From Thermohalobaculum sp963822985 (GTDB lineage: Bacteria; Pseudomonadota; Alphaproteobacteria; Rhodobacterales; Rhodobacteraceae): a DNA stretch of 64,000 bases. The stretch is taken from the NCBI GenBank assembly GCA_963822985.1, contig CAWGJU010000010.1, forward strand, positions 372,001 through 436,000. Direction: 5' to 3'. Both the position numbers and the translations under genes were made by a program. The stretch's first letter is position 1. Every line of letters begins with the position of its first letter. The notes below the pieces were generated by a model, which worked only from the letters and a program-made list of their open reading frames with translations, had not been told where the DNA came from and did not search any database. Positions 54,890 through 63,561 of the stretch are shown here, in pieces.

Positions 54890-55462
54890 ATGCAGCGCAT
54901 CCAGACCCAGGGCGTGCACCACATCACGCTGAACGGGGCCGACCGGCAGACCTCGATCGACTTCTGGGAGGGCGTGCTCGGCATGCCCTTCGTCTTCGAG
55001 CAGCCGAACCTGGACCAGCCGGAAGTCAGCCACCTCTATTTCGACCCGGGCGACGGGCGGCTGGTCACCGTCTTCTGCGAGGAGGGCCGCCGGCCCGGCG
55101 GGCCGGTGATGGACCAGACCGGCTCGACGCACCACATCGCCTTCGCCGTCAGCCAAGCGACCTTCAGCCAGGCCGAGGAGCGGCTGAACGCCCGCGGCAT
55201 CCCGAACACCGGCCGCGTCGACCGCGGCTTCATGTGGTCGATCTATTTCCGCGAGCCCTGCGGGCACCGCGTCGAGCTCGCCTGCTACAAGTTCGAGCCT
55301 CCGGCCGGGCACAGTCATGCGCAGGTGCTGCGCCGCGCCCACGACGTCCGGCTCGCCCGGGGCGCGATGAACATCGAGGAAAGCGACATTGCCGACGCGA
55401 TCGGCTCGCTGGCCGAGGGCGACGGGCTGACGATCAGCGCCGGCGCGCCCTCCTCGACCTGA
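54890..55462 (+). CDS. VOC (glyoxalase/dioxygenase superfamily) protein
   Basis: A 190-residue protein with the vicinal oxygen chelate fold. The first beta-alpha-beta unit is GVHHITLNGADRQTSIDFWEGVLGMPFVFEQPN (metal His ~10) and the second starts GSTHHIAFAVSQATFSQAEERLNARGIPN (~78), followed by SIYFREPCGHRVELACY, where PxGHRVEL carries a further metal ligand (Glu). A C-terminal tail of ~55 residues (HAQVLRRAHDVRLARGAMNIEESD) is outside the fold. The reaction is unassigned: glyoxalase, ring-cleavage dioxygenase and resistance proteins share this fold. GGGAGAAG precedes the ATG. It follows the MEMO1-AMMECR1 gene by 23 nt and may be in its operon. Confidence 0.85.
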   Translation: MQRIQTQGVHHITLNGADRQTSIDFWEGVLGMPFVFEQPNLDQPEVSHLYFDPGDGRLVTVFCEEGRRPGGPVMDQTGSTHHIAFAVSQATFSQAEERLNARGIPNTGRVDRGFMWSIYFREPCGHRVELACYKFEPPAGHSHAQVLRRAHDVRLARGAMNIEESDIADAIGSLAEGDGLTISAGAPSST

Positions 55463-55525
55463 CGTCATGCCAGCGGACGCGGAATGATGCGTGCGGCCGT
55501 CCCGTCGCACCCGTCGCGACCCGCT

Positions 55526-56543
55526 TCAGGGAACAAGCTCCATAAGCTCGCGCCAACGGTGGCAGGCGACCTCGTGCTCGCGGCTGCTGGTCTCGAGCCT
55601 CGGCTCGACGCGGCGGCAGTGCTCGACGGCGTGCGGGCAGCGCGTGTTGAACTTGCAGCCGGGCGGCGGGTTGGTCGGGCTCGGGATCTCGCCCTCGAGC
55701 TTTTGCGCATTGCCGCGATCGTCGGGGTCGAGCGACGGGATCGCCGAGAGCAGCGCCTTGGTGTACGGGTGGCGCGGGGCGCGGAAGAGCTCGCGCGTCG
55801 GCGCCGTCTCGACCAGCCGGCCGAGATACATGACGGCGACGTGGTCGCAGATGTGCGCCACCACGCTGAGATCGTGGCTGATGAACAGGATCGTCAGGCC
55901 GAGCTCGCGCTTCAGCGCCTTGAGCAGGTTCAGCACGTCGGCCTGGATCGACACGTCGAGCGCGGCCACCGCCTCGTCGGCCACGACGAAGCGCGGGTTG
56001 GCGGCGAGCGCGCGGGCGATCGAGATGCGCTGGCGCTGGCCGCCGGAGAAGGCGTGCGGAAAGCGGCGCAGGTGCTCGAGGTTCAGCCGGCACTTGGCGG
56101 CGATCTCGCGGACGCGCCGGTCGGTGTCGGCCCGCGTCCGGGTGATGCCCATGACCTCGAGCGGCTCGGCGATGATGTCGCGCACGGTCATGCGCGGGCT
56201 GAGCGCGGCGTAGGGGTCCTGGAAGATCAGCTGGGCGCGCTTGCGATAGTCCTTGAGCTCGGCCCTGCCGATCTCCGCCAGGTCGTAGCGGACCTCGTCG
56301 TCCTGATAGACGACGTGGCCGCGCGTGATCGGCGCGGCCTTGAGCAGCGCGCGGCCGAGCGTGGTCTTGCCCGAGCCCGAACTCGCCGACCAGTCCGAAG
56401 AACGAGCCGCTGGGAATGTCGACGCTGACGCCCTCGACGGCCTGCACGACGGCGCGGGCGCCGAGGAGCCCGCCGCCAACGGGGAAGTGCACGGCAAGAT
56501 CGCTGGCCGAGATGATCGGCAGCCCGCTCCCGTCGGGGCTCAT
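55526..56543 (-). CDS. dppF: Oligo/dipeptide ABC transporter ATP-binding protein (DppF-like), one frameshift in the P-loop
   Basis: A roughly 338-residue ATPase of the peptide/nickel importer family. It starts MSPDGSGLPIISASDLAVHFPVGGG. Walker A should read GESGSGKTTLGRALL, but an extra base at about 56380 (GAG|T|TCG) splits it; the remainder is in the shifted frame and complete: QLIFQDPYAALSPRMTVRDIIAEPL, FSGGQRQRISIARALAANP (signature), FVVADEAVAALDVSIQADVLNLL (Walker B), LFISHDLSVVAHICD (H-loop) and the oligopeptide C-terminal motif PTNPPPGCKFNTRCP. It is the last gene of the five-gene cluster, 7 nt after dppD, and convergent with the VOC gene. Confidence 0.9.
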
Positions 56544-56550
56544 GTGGCGT

Positions 56551-57549
56551 TCATGCCGGCATCAGGCTGTCTTCGGCGGCGAAGCAGGCGGCCGTGTGGC
56601 CGGGCTTCATCTTGGACATCCTCGGCACGGCGGTGTTGCAGCGGCCGCGGATGATCTCCGGGCAGCGGCTGTGGAAGACGCAGCCGGCGGGCCGCTCGAG
56701 CGGGCTCGGGATGTCGCCCGGCACAGGCGTCAGCGGCGCGTCGAGATCGTGCAGGTCGGGCCGCGCGTTCAGCAGGCCCTTGGTGTAGGGGTGGGCCGGG
56801 TTGCGGATCACCTCGCGCACGGGCCCGTATTCGACGATGCGGCCGAGATACATCACGGCGACGGTGTCGGCCGTCTGCGCGATCACGCCAAGGTCATGCG
56901 TGATGAAGACGATGCCCATGCCGAACTCGGCGACGAGGTCCTTCATCAGGTCGAGCACCTGCGCCTGGATGGTGACGTCGAGCGCGGTCGTCGGCTCGTC
57001 GGCGATCAGCAGCTTGGGCTGGGTCGAGAGCGCCATGGCGATCATGGCGCGCTGGCGCATGCCGCCCGAGAGCTCGAAGGCGTACTGGCCGAAGCGGCGG
57101 CCGGCGTCCGAGATGCCGACGCGGCCCAGCATCTCGACCGAGAGGTCGCGCGCCGCGCGCTTGGACAAGTTCTTGTGCAGGCGCAACTGCTCGACCATCT
57201 GGTCGCCGATGGTGATGGCGGGGGCAAAGCTCGCCATCGGCTCCTGGAAGATCATCGAGATGGCGCCGCCGCGCGCGATGCGCAGCTCGCGCGCGGTGCG
57301 CAGCGACAGCACGTCGACCTGGCGGCCATCCACCGTCAGCACGATCCGGCTGTCCGGCCCGTAGACCGTGTTGTCGGGGTTGAGCTTCATCAGCGACTTG
57401 GCGGTGACCGACTTGCCCGAGCCGGACTCGCCGACCAGCCCCATGACCTGGCCGGCCTCGAGCTCGAAGGAGACGCCGTCGACGGCGGTGATGCGCCCCT
57501 CGTCGGTCTCGAACTCGACCGTCAGGGTCTCGACGCTGAGCAGGCTCAC
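56551..57549 (-). CDS. dppD: Oligo/dipeptide ABC transporter ATP-binding protein (DppD-like)
   Basis: A 332-residue cytoplasmic ATPase. Walker A GLVGESGSGKSVTAKSLM (~38), MIFQEPMASFAPAITIGDQMVEQL, signature LSGGMRQRAMIAMAL, Walker B LLIADEPTTALDVTIQAQVLDLM, H-loop VFITHDLGVIAQTAD, and C-terminal PSPLERPAGCVFHSRCPE (oligo_HPY cysteines). It starts with GTG overlapping the dppC stop by four bases (GTGA). It has an unbroken frame, unlike the neighbouring dppF. The pair of ATPases would energise the permeases encoded upstream. Confidence 0.93.
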   Translation of the reverse strand: MSLLSVETLTVEFETDEGRITAVDGVSFELEAGQVMGLVGESGSGKSVTAKSLMKLNPDNTVYGPDSRIVLTVDGRQVDVLSLRTARELRIARGGAISMIFQEPMASFAPAITIGDQMVEQLRLHKNLSKRAARDLSVEMLGRVGISDAGRRFGQYAFELSGGMRQRAMIAMALSTQPKLLIADEPTTALDVTIQAQVLDLMKDLVAEFGMGIVFITHDLGVIAQTADTVAVMYLGRIVEYGPVREVIRNPAHPYTKGLLNARPDLHDLDAPLTPVPGDIPSPLERPAGCVFHSRCPEIIRGRCNTAVPRMSKMKPGHTAACFAAEDSLMPA

Positions 57550-58748
57550 TTCTTTACGCTCGCATAAGGATCGGCGGCGTCGCGCAGGCCGTCGCCGACA
57601 TAGACGAAGGCCAGCACCAGCGCGACGAAGAAGATGACCGGGATCAGGTACCACTGGTAGTTCAGCAGCACGTCGGCCTTGGACACGTTGTGCAGGAGCG
57701 AGCCGAGCGAGTTGACCGGGTCCTTGAGCCCGAGGCCGATGAAGCTGAGCGCCGTCTCGGCGCGGACCATGTAGGGGAACGAGATCATCAGGTCGACGAT
57801 GATGTAGCTGGTGAAGCTGGGCAGCAGGTGGCGCCGGATGATGTGGCCCGACGACGCCCCCGAGAGCTGGGCGGCGAGCACGTATTCCTGGCTGCGCTCG
57901 GTCAGCAGATGCGTGCGGATGCGGCGCGCCAGCGTCGGCCAGTTCAGCAGGCCTATGACGCAGGAGATGAAGAAGAACCGCGTCTCCGAGCTCCAGGTCT
58001 GCGGGATGAAGGCGGCGATCGCCATGAAGAGCGGGATGACGGGCACCGTTCGGATGGCGTCCGTCACCATCTGGATGACGCCGTCGATCCAGCCGCCGAA
58101 ATATCCCGCCACCCCGCCGATCGCCAGCGCCAGCACGAAGGAGATCAGCACGCCGATGGTGCCGACCGCGAGCGAAGTCCAGATGGCGTGCAGCGTGCGC
58201 GAGAAGATGTCCTTGCCGGAGGCGTCGGTTCCGAACAGGTGCACCATGCCCACCTCGGTGCCGAACAGATGCTTGTCCGAGCTGAGCGCCTTGATGTCGA
58301 GGTCGATGCCGAGGGCGGGCAGGTCGAGGCGCGTGTCGATCAGGCTCCACTCGTAGCCGTTGACGAAGAAATAGATATAGCGCCGATCGTCCTTGTTGAT
58401 CGTCGTGACCCAGCGGAAATTCGTCTCGATCGAGCGCTTGCGCTCGGTGCCGTAGACGAAGGGGCGGAAGGAGAATCCGTTCTCGTCCCAGAACTGCGGG
58501 ATCTGCGGCGCGCCGTTCTCGTACTCCGTGTCGCGGCCGGCGACCGTCGGGTCATAGGGCCCCAGGAACGACGCGAAGAGCCCCATCAGGATCATTGTGG
58601 CGAGCGCCACCAGCGCGATCATCGCCGAGCGGTTGCGCTTGAAGCGCGCCCAGATCAGCTGCGACTGCGAGGCGGTGAAGTAGGCCTCCTTGCGGCGGCG
58701 CGCCTCGTCCGACGCGACGGGAACCGCGGTGCCTGCGATATCGGTCAT
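57546..58748 (-). CDS. dppC: Oligo/dipeptide ABC transporter permease (DppC-like)
   Basis: A 400-residue inner-membrane permease. After a soluble N-terminus (QSQLIWARFKRNRSAMIALVALATMI is the first helix) there is an unusually long periplasmic loop of ~120 residues with YIYFFVNGYEWSLID and HLFGTDASGKDIFSR, then the transport domain with GVAGYFGGWIDGVIQMVTDAIRTVPVIPL and the EAA loop region AAQLSGASSGHIIRRHLLPS. The longer loop resembles the OppC/YejE-type permeases of large-peptide importers. The ATG overlaps the dppB stop (ATGA). Confidence 0.92.
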   Translation of the reverse strand: MTDIAGTAVPVASDEARRRKEAYFTASQSQLIWARFKRNRSAMIALVALATMILMGLFASFLGPYDPTVAGRDTEYENGAPQIPQFWDENGFSFRPFVYGTERKRSIETNFRWVTTINKDDRRYIYFFVNGYEWSLIDTRLDLPALGIDLDIKALSSDKHLFGTEVGMVHLFGTDASGKDIFSRTLHAIWTSLAVGTIGVLISFVLALAIGGVAGYFGGWIDGVIQMVTDAIRTVPVIPLFMAIAAFIPQTWSSETRFFFISCVIGLLNWPTLARRIRTHLLTERSQEYVLAAQLSGASSGHIIRRHLLPSFTSYIIVDLMISFPYMVRAETALSFIGLGLKDPVNSLGSLLHNVSKADVLLNYQWYLIPVIFFVALVLAFVYVGDGLRDAADPYASVKK

Positions 58749-59758
58749 GCCACCCCCAGCACGCCCCTGCGGATGCGCGGATCGATCAGCGCCAGCAGGA
58801 TGTCGGTCACGAAGTTGAGCGTCACGATCGAGGCCGTCAGCAGGAAGATGATCGCGCCGGCGAGCTGCTGGTCGTTCGAGCGCGCCAGCGACTCGATCAG
58901 CAGCATGCCGGCCTCGGTCAGCGTCATGATCAAGGCCACGATCGGCAGCTCGTTGAAGATGCGGTTGAGGTCGAAGCCGAGCGAGTTGATGACGGGCCCC
59001 AGCGCATGGCGGGCGGGATAGCGCCAGATCAGCCGCGTGCCCGAGACGCCGCGCGCCGCGGCGGCGGTGACGTAGAGCTTGCCGACCTCGTCCGACATCA
59101 GCGCGCGCACGGTCTGCAGCGCGAAGGCGGTCGCCGACCAGCCGAGGATGAACACCGGCAGCCAGGCACGGCTGAGGAAGTCGAGGATCTTGGCCCAGGA
59201 CCAGGGCGCGTCGCGGTACTCGGGCGAGAACAGCCCCGTCAGGCTGTCGCCGAACCAGACCGTCGAGCAGAGCATGATGATCAGCGCCAGCAGGAAGTTC
59301 GGCAATGCGAGGCCCAGATAGCTGACGAAGCGCAGCGAGTTGTTCAGCGTGGCGCTCTTGACGCTGGCCGCGAGCATGCCGACCGGCACGGCGATGAGAT
59401 AGGCCAGGAACAGCGCCGTCAGGCAGATGCCGAGCGAGATCAGGAATTTGTCGCCGAGCAGCTGGTTGATGTCGAGGCGCAGGATGCAGCTGGTGCCGAA
59501 CTCGCCATGGATGAAGACGTCGCCGATCCAGCTGGCCCAACGCTCGATGAACGGCCGGTCGAGGCCGAGGCGCACCCGCTCGGCCTCGATGTCGGCGACC
59601 GAGATGGCCGAGCCTTGCGTGTTCTTGAAGGCCAGATAGCGCTCGGCGCAATCGCCCGGCACCAGCTCCATCAGCGTGAAGACGATCAGCGAGACGGTCA
59701 GCAGCGTGAACAGCGCCATCGCGGCGCGCATCAAGACGAAGTTCATGAACTGACGCAT
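58745..59758 (-). CDS. dppB: Oligo/dipeptide ABC transporter permease (DppB-like)
   Basis: A 337-residue inner-membrane permease. The first helix is AAMALFTLLTVSLIVFTLMELVPGD, the typical DppB N-terminus; the conserved EAA-like loop appears in YVTAAAARGVSGTRLIWRYPARHALGPVINSLG. About six membrane helices. In the loop after helix 1 there is an additional ~50-residue region (ERYLAFKNTQGSAISVADIEAERVRLGLDRPFIERWASWIGD). It is transcribed from the dppA side, with a 102-nt gap to dppA, and coupled to dppC by ATGA. Together with DppC it forms the channel. Confidence 0.92.
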   Translation of the reverse strand: MRQFMNFVLMRAAMALFTLLTVSLIVFTLMELVPGDCAERYLAFKNTQGSAISVADIEAERVRLGLDRPFIERWASWIGDVFIHGEFGTSCILRLDINQLLGDKFLISLGICLTALFLAYLIAVPVGMLAASVKSATLNNSLRFVSYLGLALPNFLLALIIMLCSTVWFGDSLTGLFSPEYRDAPWSWAKILDFLSRAWLPVFILGWSATAFALQTVRALMSDEVGKLYVTAAAARGVSGTRLIWRYPARHALGPVINSLGFDLNRIFNELPIVALIMTLTEAGMLLIESLARSNDQQLAGAIIFLLTASIVTLNFVTDILLALIDPRIRRGVLGVA

Positions 59759-59860
59759 CGCCGGCCCGCCCCCCTTCCGGCACTATTCCCGGATCGGCGC
59801 CCGGGGGCAAGTGGCCCGGGCCGGGCGCATGGCGGCCCGGCCCGGTTGTCGCTCAAGCGG

Positions 59861-61927
59861 TCACTCGGCGAAGAACCATTGCGCCGGGCGGTACGGATAC
59901 GACCAATAGTACTCGTAGGACGCCGTCTTGAACTCGGGCACGTTCTTCAGCTCGTTGCGGTGGAAGATCGGGCTCGGCGCATTGACCGTGCCCAGGAACA
60001 GCAGGTTCCCGGTCATGTTCTCGACGAGCTTGGCGCCCAGCTCGTCCGATTCCGGCGTGCCGACCGGCGTCGACTGGAACTTGTTGATAAGCTCGGCCGT
60101 GTCCTTCACCCATTGCGGCGGCTCGACGCCCTTCTCGCCATTCGTCTCCATCCATTCGGCCCACAGCATGCCGTTGCGGTGGAAGAAATAGTTCTCGAAG
60201 GGCGGCACGAAGAGCTCGTTGGTCGCCAGCACGATGGCCAGCGGCTGGCTCTTTTCCCACATATGGACGCTCAGCTGGTTCGACGACTGCGCCGAGCGGT
60301 ACTCGTCGGGGGTCACCTCCTTGACGGTGGTGTTGACGCCGACGTTCTTCCACTGCTGCGCGACGAGCTCGACGACCGGGGCGGGCATGCCCTGCGTCGC
60401 GAACTGCATGTTCAGCGTCATCTTCTCGCCGTTCGGCAACTCGCGCATGCCGTCGCCGTCGACGTCCTTCATGCCTGCCTCGTCCAGCAGGGCCTTGGCC
60501 TTCTCGGGGTCGAACTCGGCGTAGTAGGACTTCCACTTGTCGTCGACGAACTTCGGCGTCGGCGAGAAGGCGACGTACTGGGTCGGCGTGCCCTGGCCGA
60601 AATAGGCGACCTCGTTGATCTCGTCGCGGTTCATGGCCAGCGACATCGCCTGGCGGAAGCGGATGTCGTTGAACAGCGCGCGCTTGGCCTCGTCCTGGTC
60701 GGTCACGTTGAACGAGAACACCGGGTAGGCGATCTTCGGCTTCAGCTGGACGCTGAAATCGCCCTTCTCCTGACCCTCCAGCAGGATCGGCGCGTCGGCC
60801 AGCGACAGCGACTGGGTCTTGTAGTCGACCTCGCCGTTGACGAGCTTCAGCAGCCGGACCTCGTGCTCGTTGACGTAGATCTCGTCCTGCTCGCTGATGT
60901 AGGGCAGCTGCTGGCCCGCCGTGTCGACTTGGAAGAAATACGGATTGGCGACGAAGTGCCGGCCTTCGGTGGTCTCCGAGACCACCGTATAGCTCTCCAG
61001 CGTCGGCTCCGCCGCCTTGGGCAGGTTCGCCACCTTGTCCGGGCTGTTCAGCATCGGCGTCGCCGTGTCCTGCCAGTCCGAGCTGCCGTAATAGGCGGCG
61101 ATCGCCTTGTAGCCGTTCTCGAAGCCCAGCGACTGCGCGTACTCGTCGGCGTCGGGATTGATGGCCGGATGGAACTGGCCGAGAAAGTGCTTTGACCGGT
61201 AGCCCGGCGCGAAGTGGCTGGCGAAATGGGCGAGCAGCCCCGGCTTCGGCGCCGGCAGCTTGAAGACCACGGTCTGCGGGTCCGGTGTTTCGACCGTCAT
61301 CGGCTCGCCGGCGACCAGTACGTAATCCTTGGCCTTCTCGATAACGTTCGGGTCCAGCGCCAAATTGTCGTACCAGAACTTGACGTCGGCCGAGGTGAAG
61401 GGCTCGCCGTCAGACCATTTGTGACCCTTGCGCAGATGGAAGGTCAGCTGGGTGAAGTCGTCGTTCCAATCCCAGCTCTTGGCGACATTCGGAACGATCG
61501 TCTGCAGGTCGTCCGAGTAGCGAACCAGGTTCTGGTGACGCACCGACATCTGGTCCGAGGTGCCCGCCTCGCTGGCGTTCGACAGCATGTTCATGGTGCC
61601 GCCGTATTGGCCGATCTCGTCATAGGGCGCGACGACCAGCGGCTCCTCCGGCAGGCGCTCGGCCACCGGCGGCAGCTGCTCGGGATTGCCCTGGATGCGC
61701 GCGTTCAGCTCGGCGATCGCCGGGTTGTCGCCGAAGCTCAGTGTGCAGTTCGCCAGCTCCTGAAACTGGGAGAGCTCGAACTGGTACGGGTACTCGCCGA
61801 CGATGCCCTGATTGTCGGCGGCGGTGATCGGCGGACAATCGGCTGCGGCGGCTGCGGCCGCCGCGCCCCCCGCGGTGCCGGCGATCAGCGCGGCGGTGAA
61901 AAGCCTGAATGGACTAAATTTTGTCAT
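59861..61927 (-). CDS. dppA: Extracellular solute-binding protein, family 5 (DppA/OppA-like)
   Basis: A 688-residue periplasmic receptor. A signal peptide (MTKFSPFRLFTAALIAGTAGGAAAA) is followed by the SBP_bac_5 domain: PYDEIGQYGGTMNMLSNASEAGTSDQ, DFTQLTFHLRKGHKWSDGEPFTSADVKFWYDNLALDPN (the signature of family 5, ~155-190), FNDIRFRQAMSLAMNRDEINEVAYFGQGTPTQ and ALLDEAGMKDVDGDGMRELPNGEKM. It is longer than DppA (~535), as in receptors for large peptides or other bulky ligands. The start is 61927, with GGGGAGGG upstream; an ATG at 61966 is less likely. It heads a dppABCDF-type cluster. Confidence 0.93.
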   Translation of the reverse strand: MTKFSPFRLFTAALIAGTAGGAAAAAAAADCPPITAADNQGIVGEYPYQFELSQFQELANCTLSFGDNPAIAELNARIQGNPEQLPPVAERLPEEPLVVAPYDEIGQYGGTMNMLSNASEAGTSDQMSVRHQNLVRYSDDLQTIVPNVAKSWDWNDDFTQLTFHLRKGHKWSDGEPFTSADVKFWYDNLALDPNVIEKAKDYVLVAGEPMTVETPDPQTVVFKLPAPKPGLLAHFASHFAPGYRSKHFLGQFHPAINPDADEYAQSLGFENGYKAIAAYYGSSDWQDTATPMLNSPDKVANLPKAAEPTLESYTVVSETTEGRHFVANPYFFQVDTAGQQLPYISEQDEIYVNEHEVRLLKLVNGEVDYKTQSLSLADAPILLEGQEKGDFSVQLKPKIAYPVFSFNVTDQDEAKRALFNDIRFRQAMSLAMNRDEINEVAYFGQGTPTQYVAFSPTPKFVDDKWKSYYAEFDPEKAKALLDEAGMKDVDGDGMRELPNGEKMTLNMQFATQGMPAPVVELVAQQWKNVGVNTTVKEVTPDEYRSAQSSNQLSVHMWEKSQPLAIVLATNELFVPPFENYFFHRNGMLWAEWMETNGEKGVEPPQWVKDTAELINKFQSTPVGTPESDELGAKLVENMTGNLLFLGTVNAPSPIFHRNELKNVPEFKTASYEYYWSYPYRPAQWFFAE

Positions 61928-62292
61928 GCGGTCCCTCCCCTCGGTTCCGGCAACGCGCGCCAGCATCCGACGCGCAGCGTGTTAACCCTATGAGGGGTTT
62001 ACGACAGTTCGATGACGCTTGGGAACCCGTCCTGTGTTGAGACGCCCGTGCCGGCGGCGACGCATCCCTGCCCGGGCGGCGTCGAGATCGCCCGGGGCCG
62101 CCCGCGCGCCGCCTGTGTGCCGCCTGTGTGCCGCCTGTGGACCATTCGTGGTCCAAGCTTGCCAAGTCTTGGACTCTGCTCCTACCGTGCGCTGCCGGCC
62201 CAGCGGATAGGCAGGGCCAACGGCACGGACGGGGCATGTCCGCCGAGCGCCCGGCCTACGAGGGCGCTCGGCCAGACGGGGAGGAGGATAGG
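61928..62292. other. Divergent intergenic region between dppA and livK, with an 11-bp tandem repeat
   Basis: 365 nt that must hold the promoters of both importers. Three copies of an 11-bp unit (GCCGCCTGTGT, last copy ending GTGG) lie at 62108-62140. A dyad TGGTCCAAGCTTGCCA region near 62149-62165 is the most A/T-balanced stretch, but I cannot name promoter boxes. The last bases hold the GAGGAGGA ribosome-binding site for the next gene. Confidence 0.45.
62108..62140. repeat. 11-bp tandem repeat, three copies
   Basis: GCCGCCTGTGT at 62108-62118 and 62119-62129 is exact; 62130-62140 differs in its last base. It lies between two divergent transporter operons. Confidence 0.8.
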
Positions 62293-63429
62293 ATGCGTTA
62301 TTTCGGAGCATTTGGCGGAGCCGTGATCGGCGCGCTCGCCGGGTTGAGCGTGGCGACCGCGGCGAGCGCGCAGGACACGATGACGATCGGCGTCCAGGTG
62401 CCGACGACGGGGTCCGAAGCGACCTATGGCAAGGACATGGCCAACGCCGTCGAGATCGCCCAGGAGGAGATCAACGAGAAGGGCGGCGTGCTCGGCAAGA
62501 AGCTGACCATGATCATCGGCGACAGCGCCTGCGACCCGCAGCAGGCGGTCAACGCGGCCAGCCAAGCTGGTCTCGCAGGGCGTGGTCGGCGTCGTCGGCG
62601 GCTATTGCTCGGGCGCGACCCTGCCGACGCTGCAAGATCTATGGCGACGCCAACGTGCCGTTCGTCATCACCGCGTCGAACTCGACCAAGCTGATCCCGG
62701 CCAATCCCGGCAACGCCTTCATGATCAACTCGACGGGCGACGAGCAGGCCGACCAAGGCGGTGGAGTTCCTCGGCAAGCAAGGGCATCAAGTCGCTGGCG
62801 ATCGTCAACCAGGGCGACGCCTACTCGCAGGACCTGGCCAACCTGACGCGCGACGGCCTGGGAGAAGGCCGGCCACAAGGTCGCCGCCTTCGAGACGGTG
62901 AACAAGGGCGAGCAGGACTATTCGGCCATCATCACCTCGATCAAGTCGGCCAGCCCGGACGCCGTGTTCTGGACGGCCTATTACGCCGATGGCGGCCTGT
63001 TCATCCGCCAGCTGCGCCAGGCCGGCTATCAGGGCATGATCGTCGGTCGGCGACGGCTCGAACTCGGCGCAGCTCTTCGACATCGCCGGCCGCGCGGCCG
63101 AGGGCGTCTTCGCGCTTCTCCAACCCGATCGCCGAGTTCCTGCCGGCGCGCCAAGTCGTTCATCGAGACCTACAAGGTCCAAGTACGGCGCCGAGCCGGG
63201 TCCCTATGCACCGCTGACCTATGACGGCATGCGGCTGCTGGCCTGGGCGATCGACAAGGCCGGCACCACCGATGCCGGACAAGATCATCGCGGCGCTGAA
63301 GACGGCCGACGGCACGAGGAATGGCTGGCCGGGCCGATCTCGTTCACCGACAAGAACACCCTGGCGCGGTCGAACTTCATCGTCCTCGAGGGCAAGGACG
63401 GCGCCTGGGCCCGCGCCGACGAGGGATAG
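62293..63429 (+). CDS. livK: Branched-chain amino acid ABC transporter substrate-binding protein, many frameshifts
   Basis: A periplasmic Leu/Ile/Val-type receptor of ~375 residues after correction. Signal peptide MRYFGAFGGAVIGALAGLSVATAASAQ, then MTIGVQVPTTGSEATYGKDMANAVEIAQEEINEKGGVLGKKLTMIIGDSACDPQQAVNAAS, GVVGVVGGYCSGATLPTL, VPFVITASNSTKLI, AIVNQGDAYSQDLANLT and a C-terminal TYDGMRLLAWAIDKAGTTDA. Extra bases at 62563, 62633, 62754, 62779, 62861, 63048, 63115, 63152, 63180 and 63277, plus one missing near 63316, break the frame; net correction restores a single frame to TAG at 63427-63429. Five of the insertions, possibly six, are a C directly before an AAG codon. GAGGAGGA precedes the start. 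Confidence 0.9.
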
Positions 63430-63561
63430 ACCCTGCATCGCAGCAAGCGGCCGGCGCCCTGGCGCCGGCCGGTCACCGGCGCCGGTGCGCGTCGACGTCC
63501 GCACGGCCGGGCGCATCGGGTCGCCCATGCGCGCCGCGCCTGCCGCCGCACGGAGCGGAGC

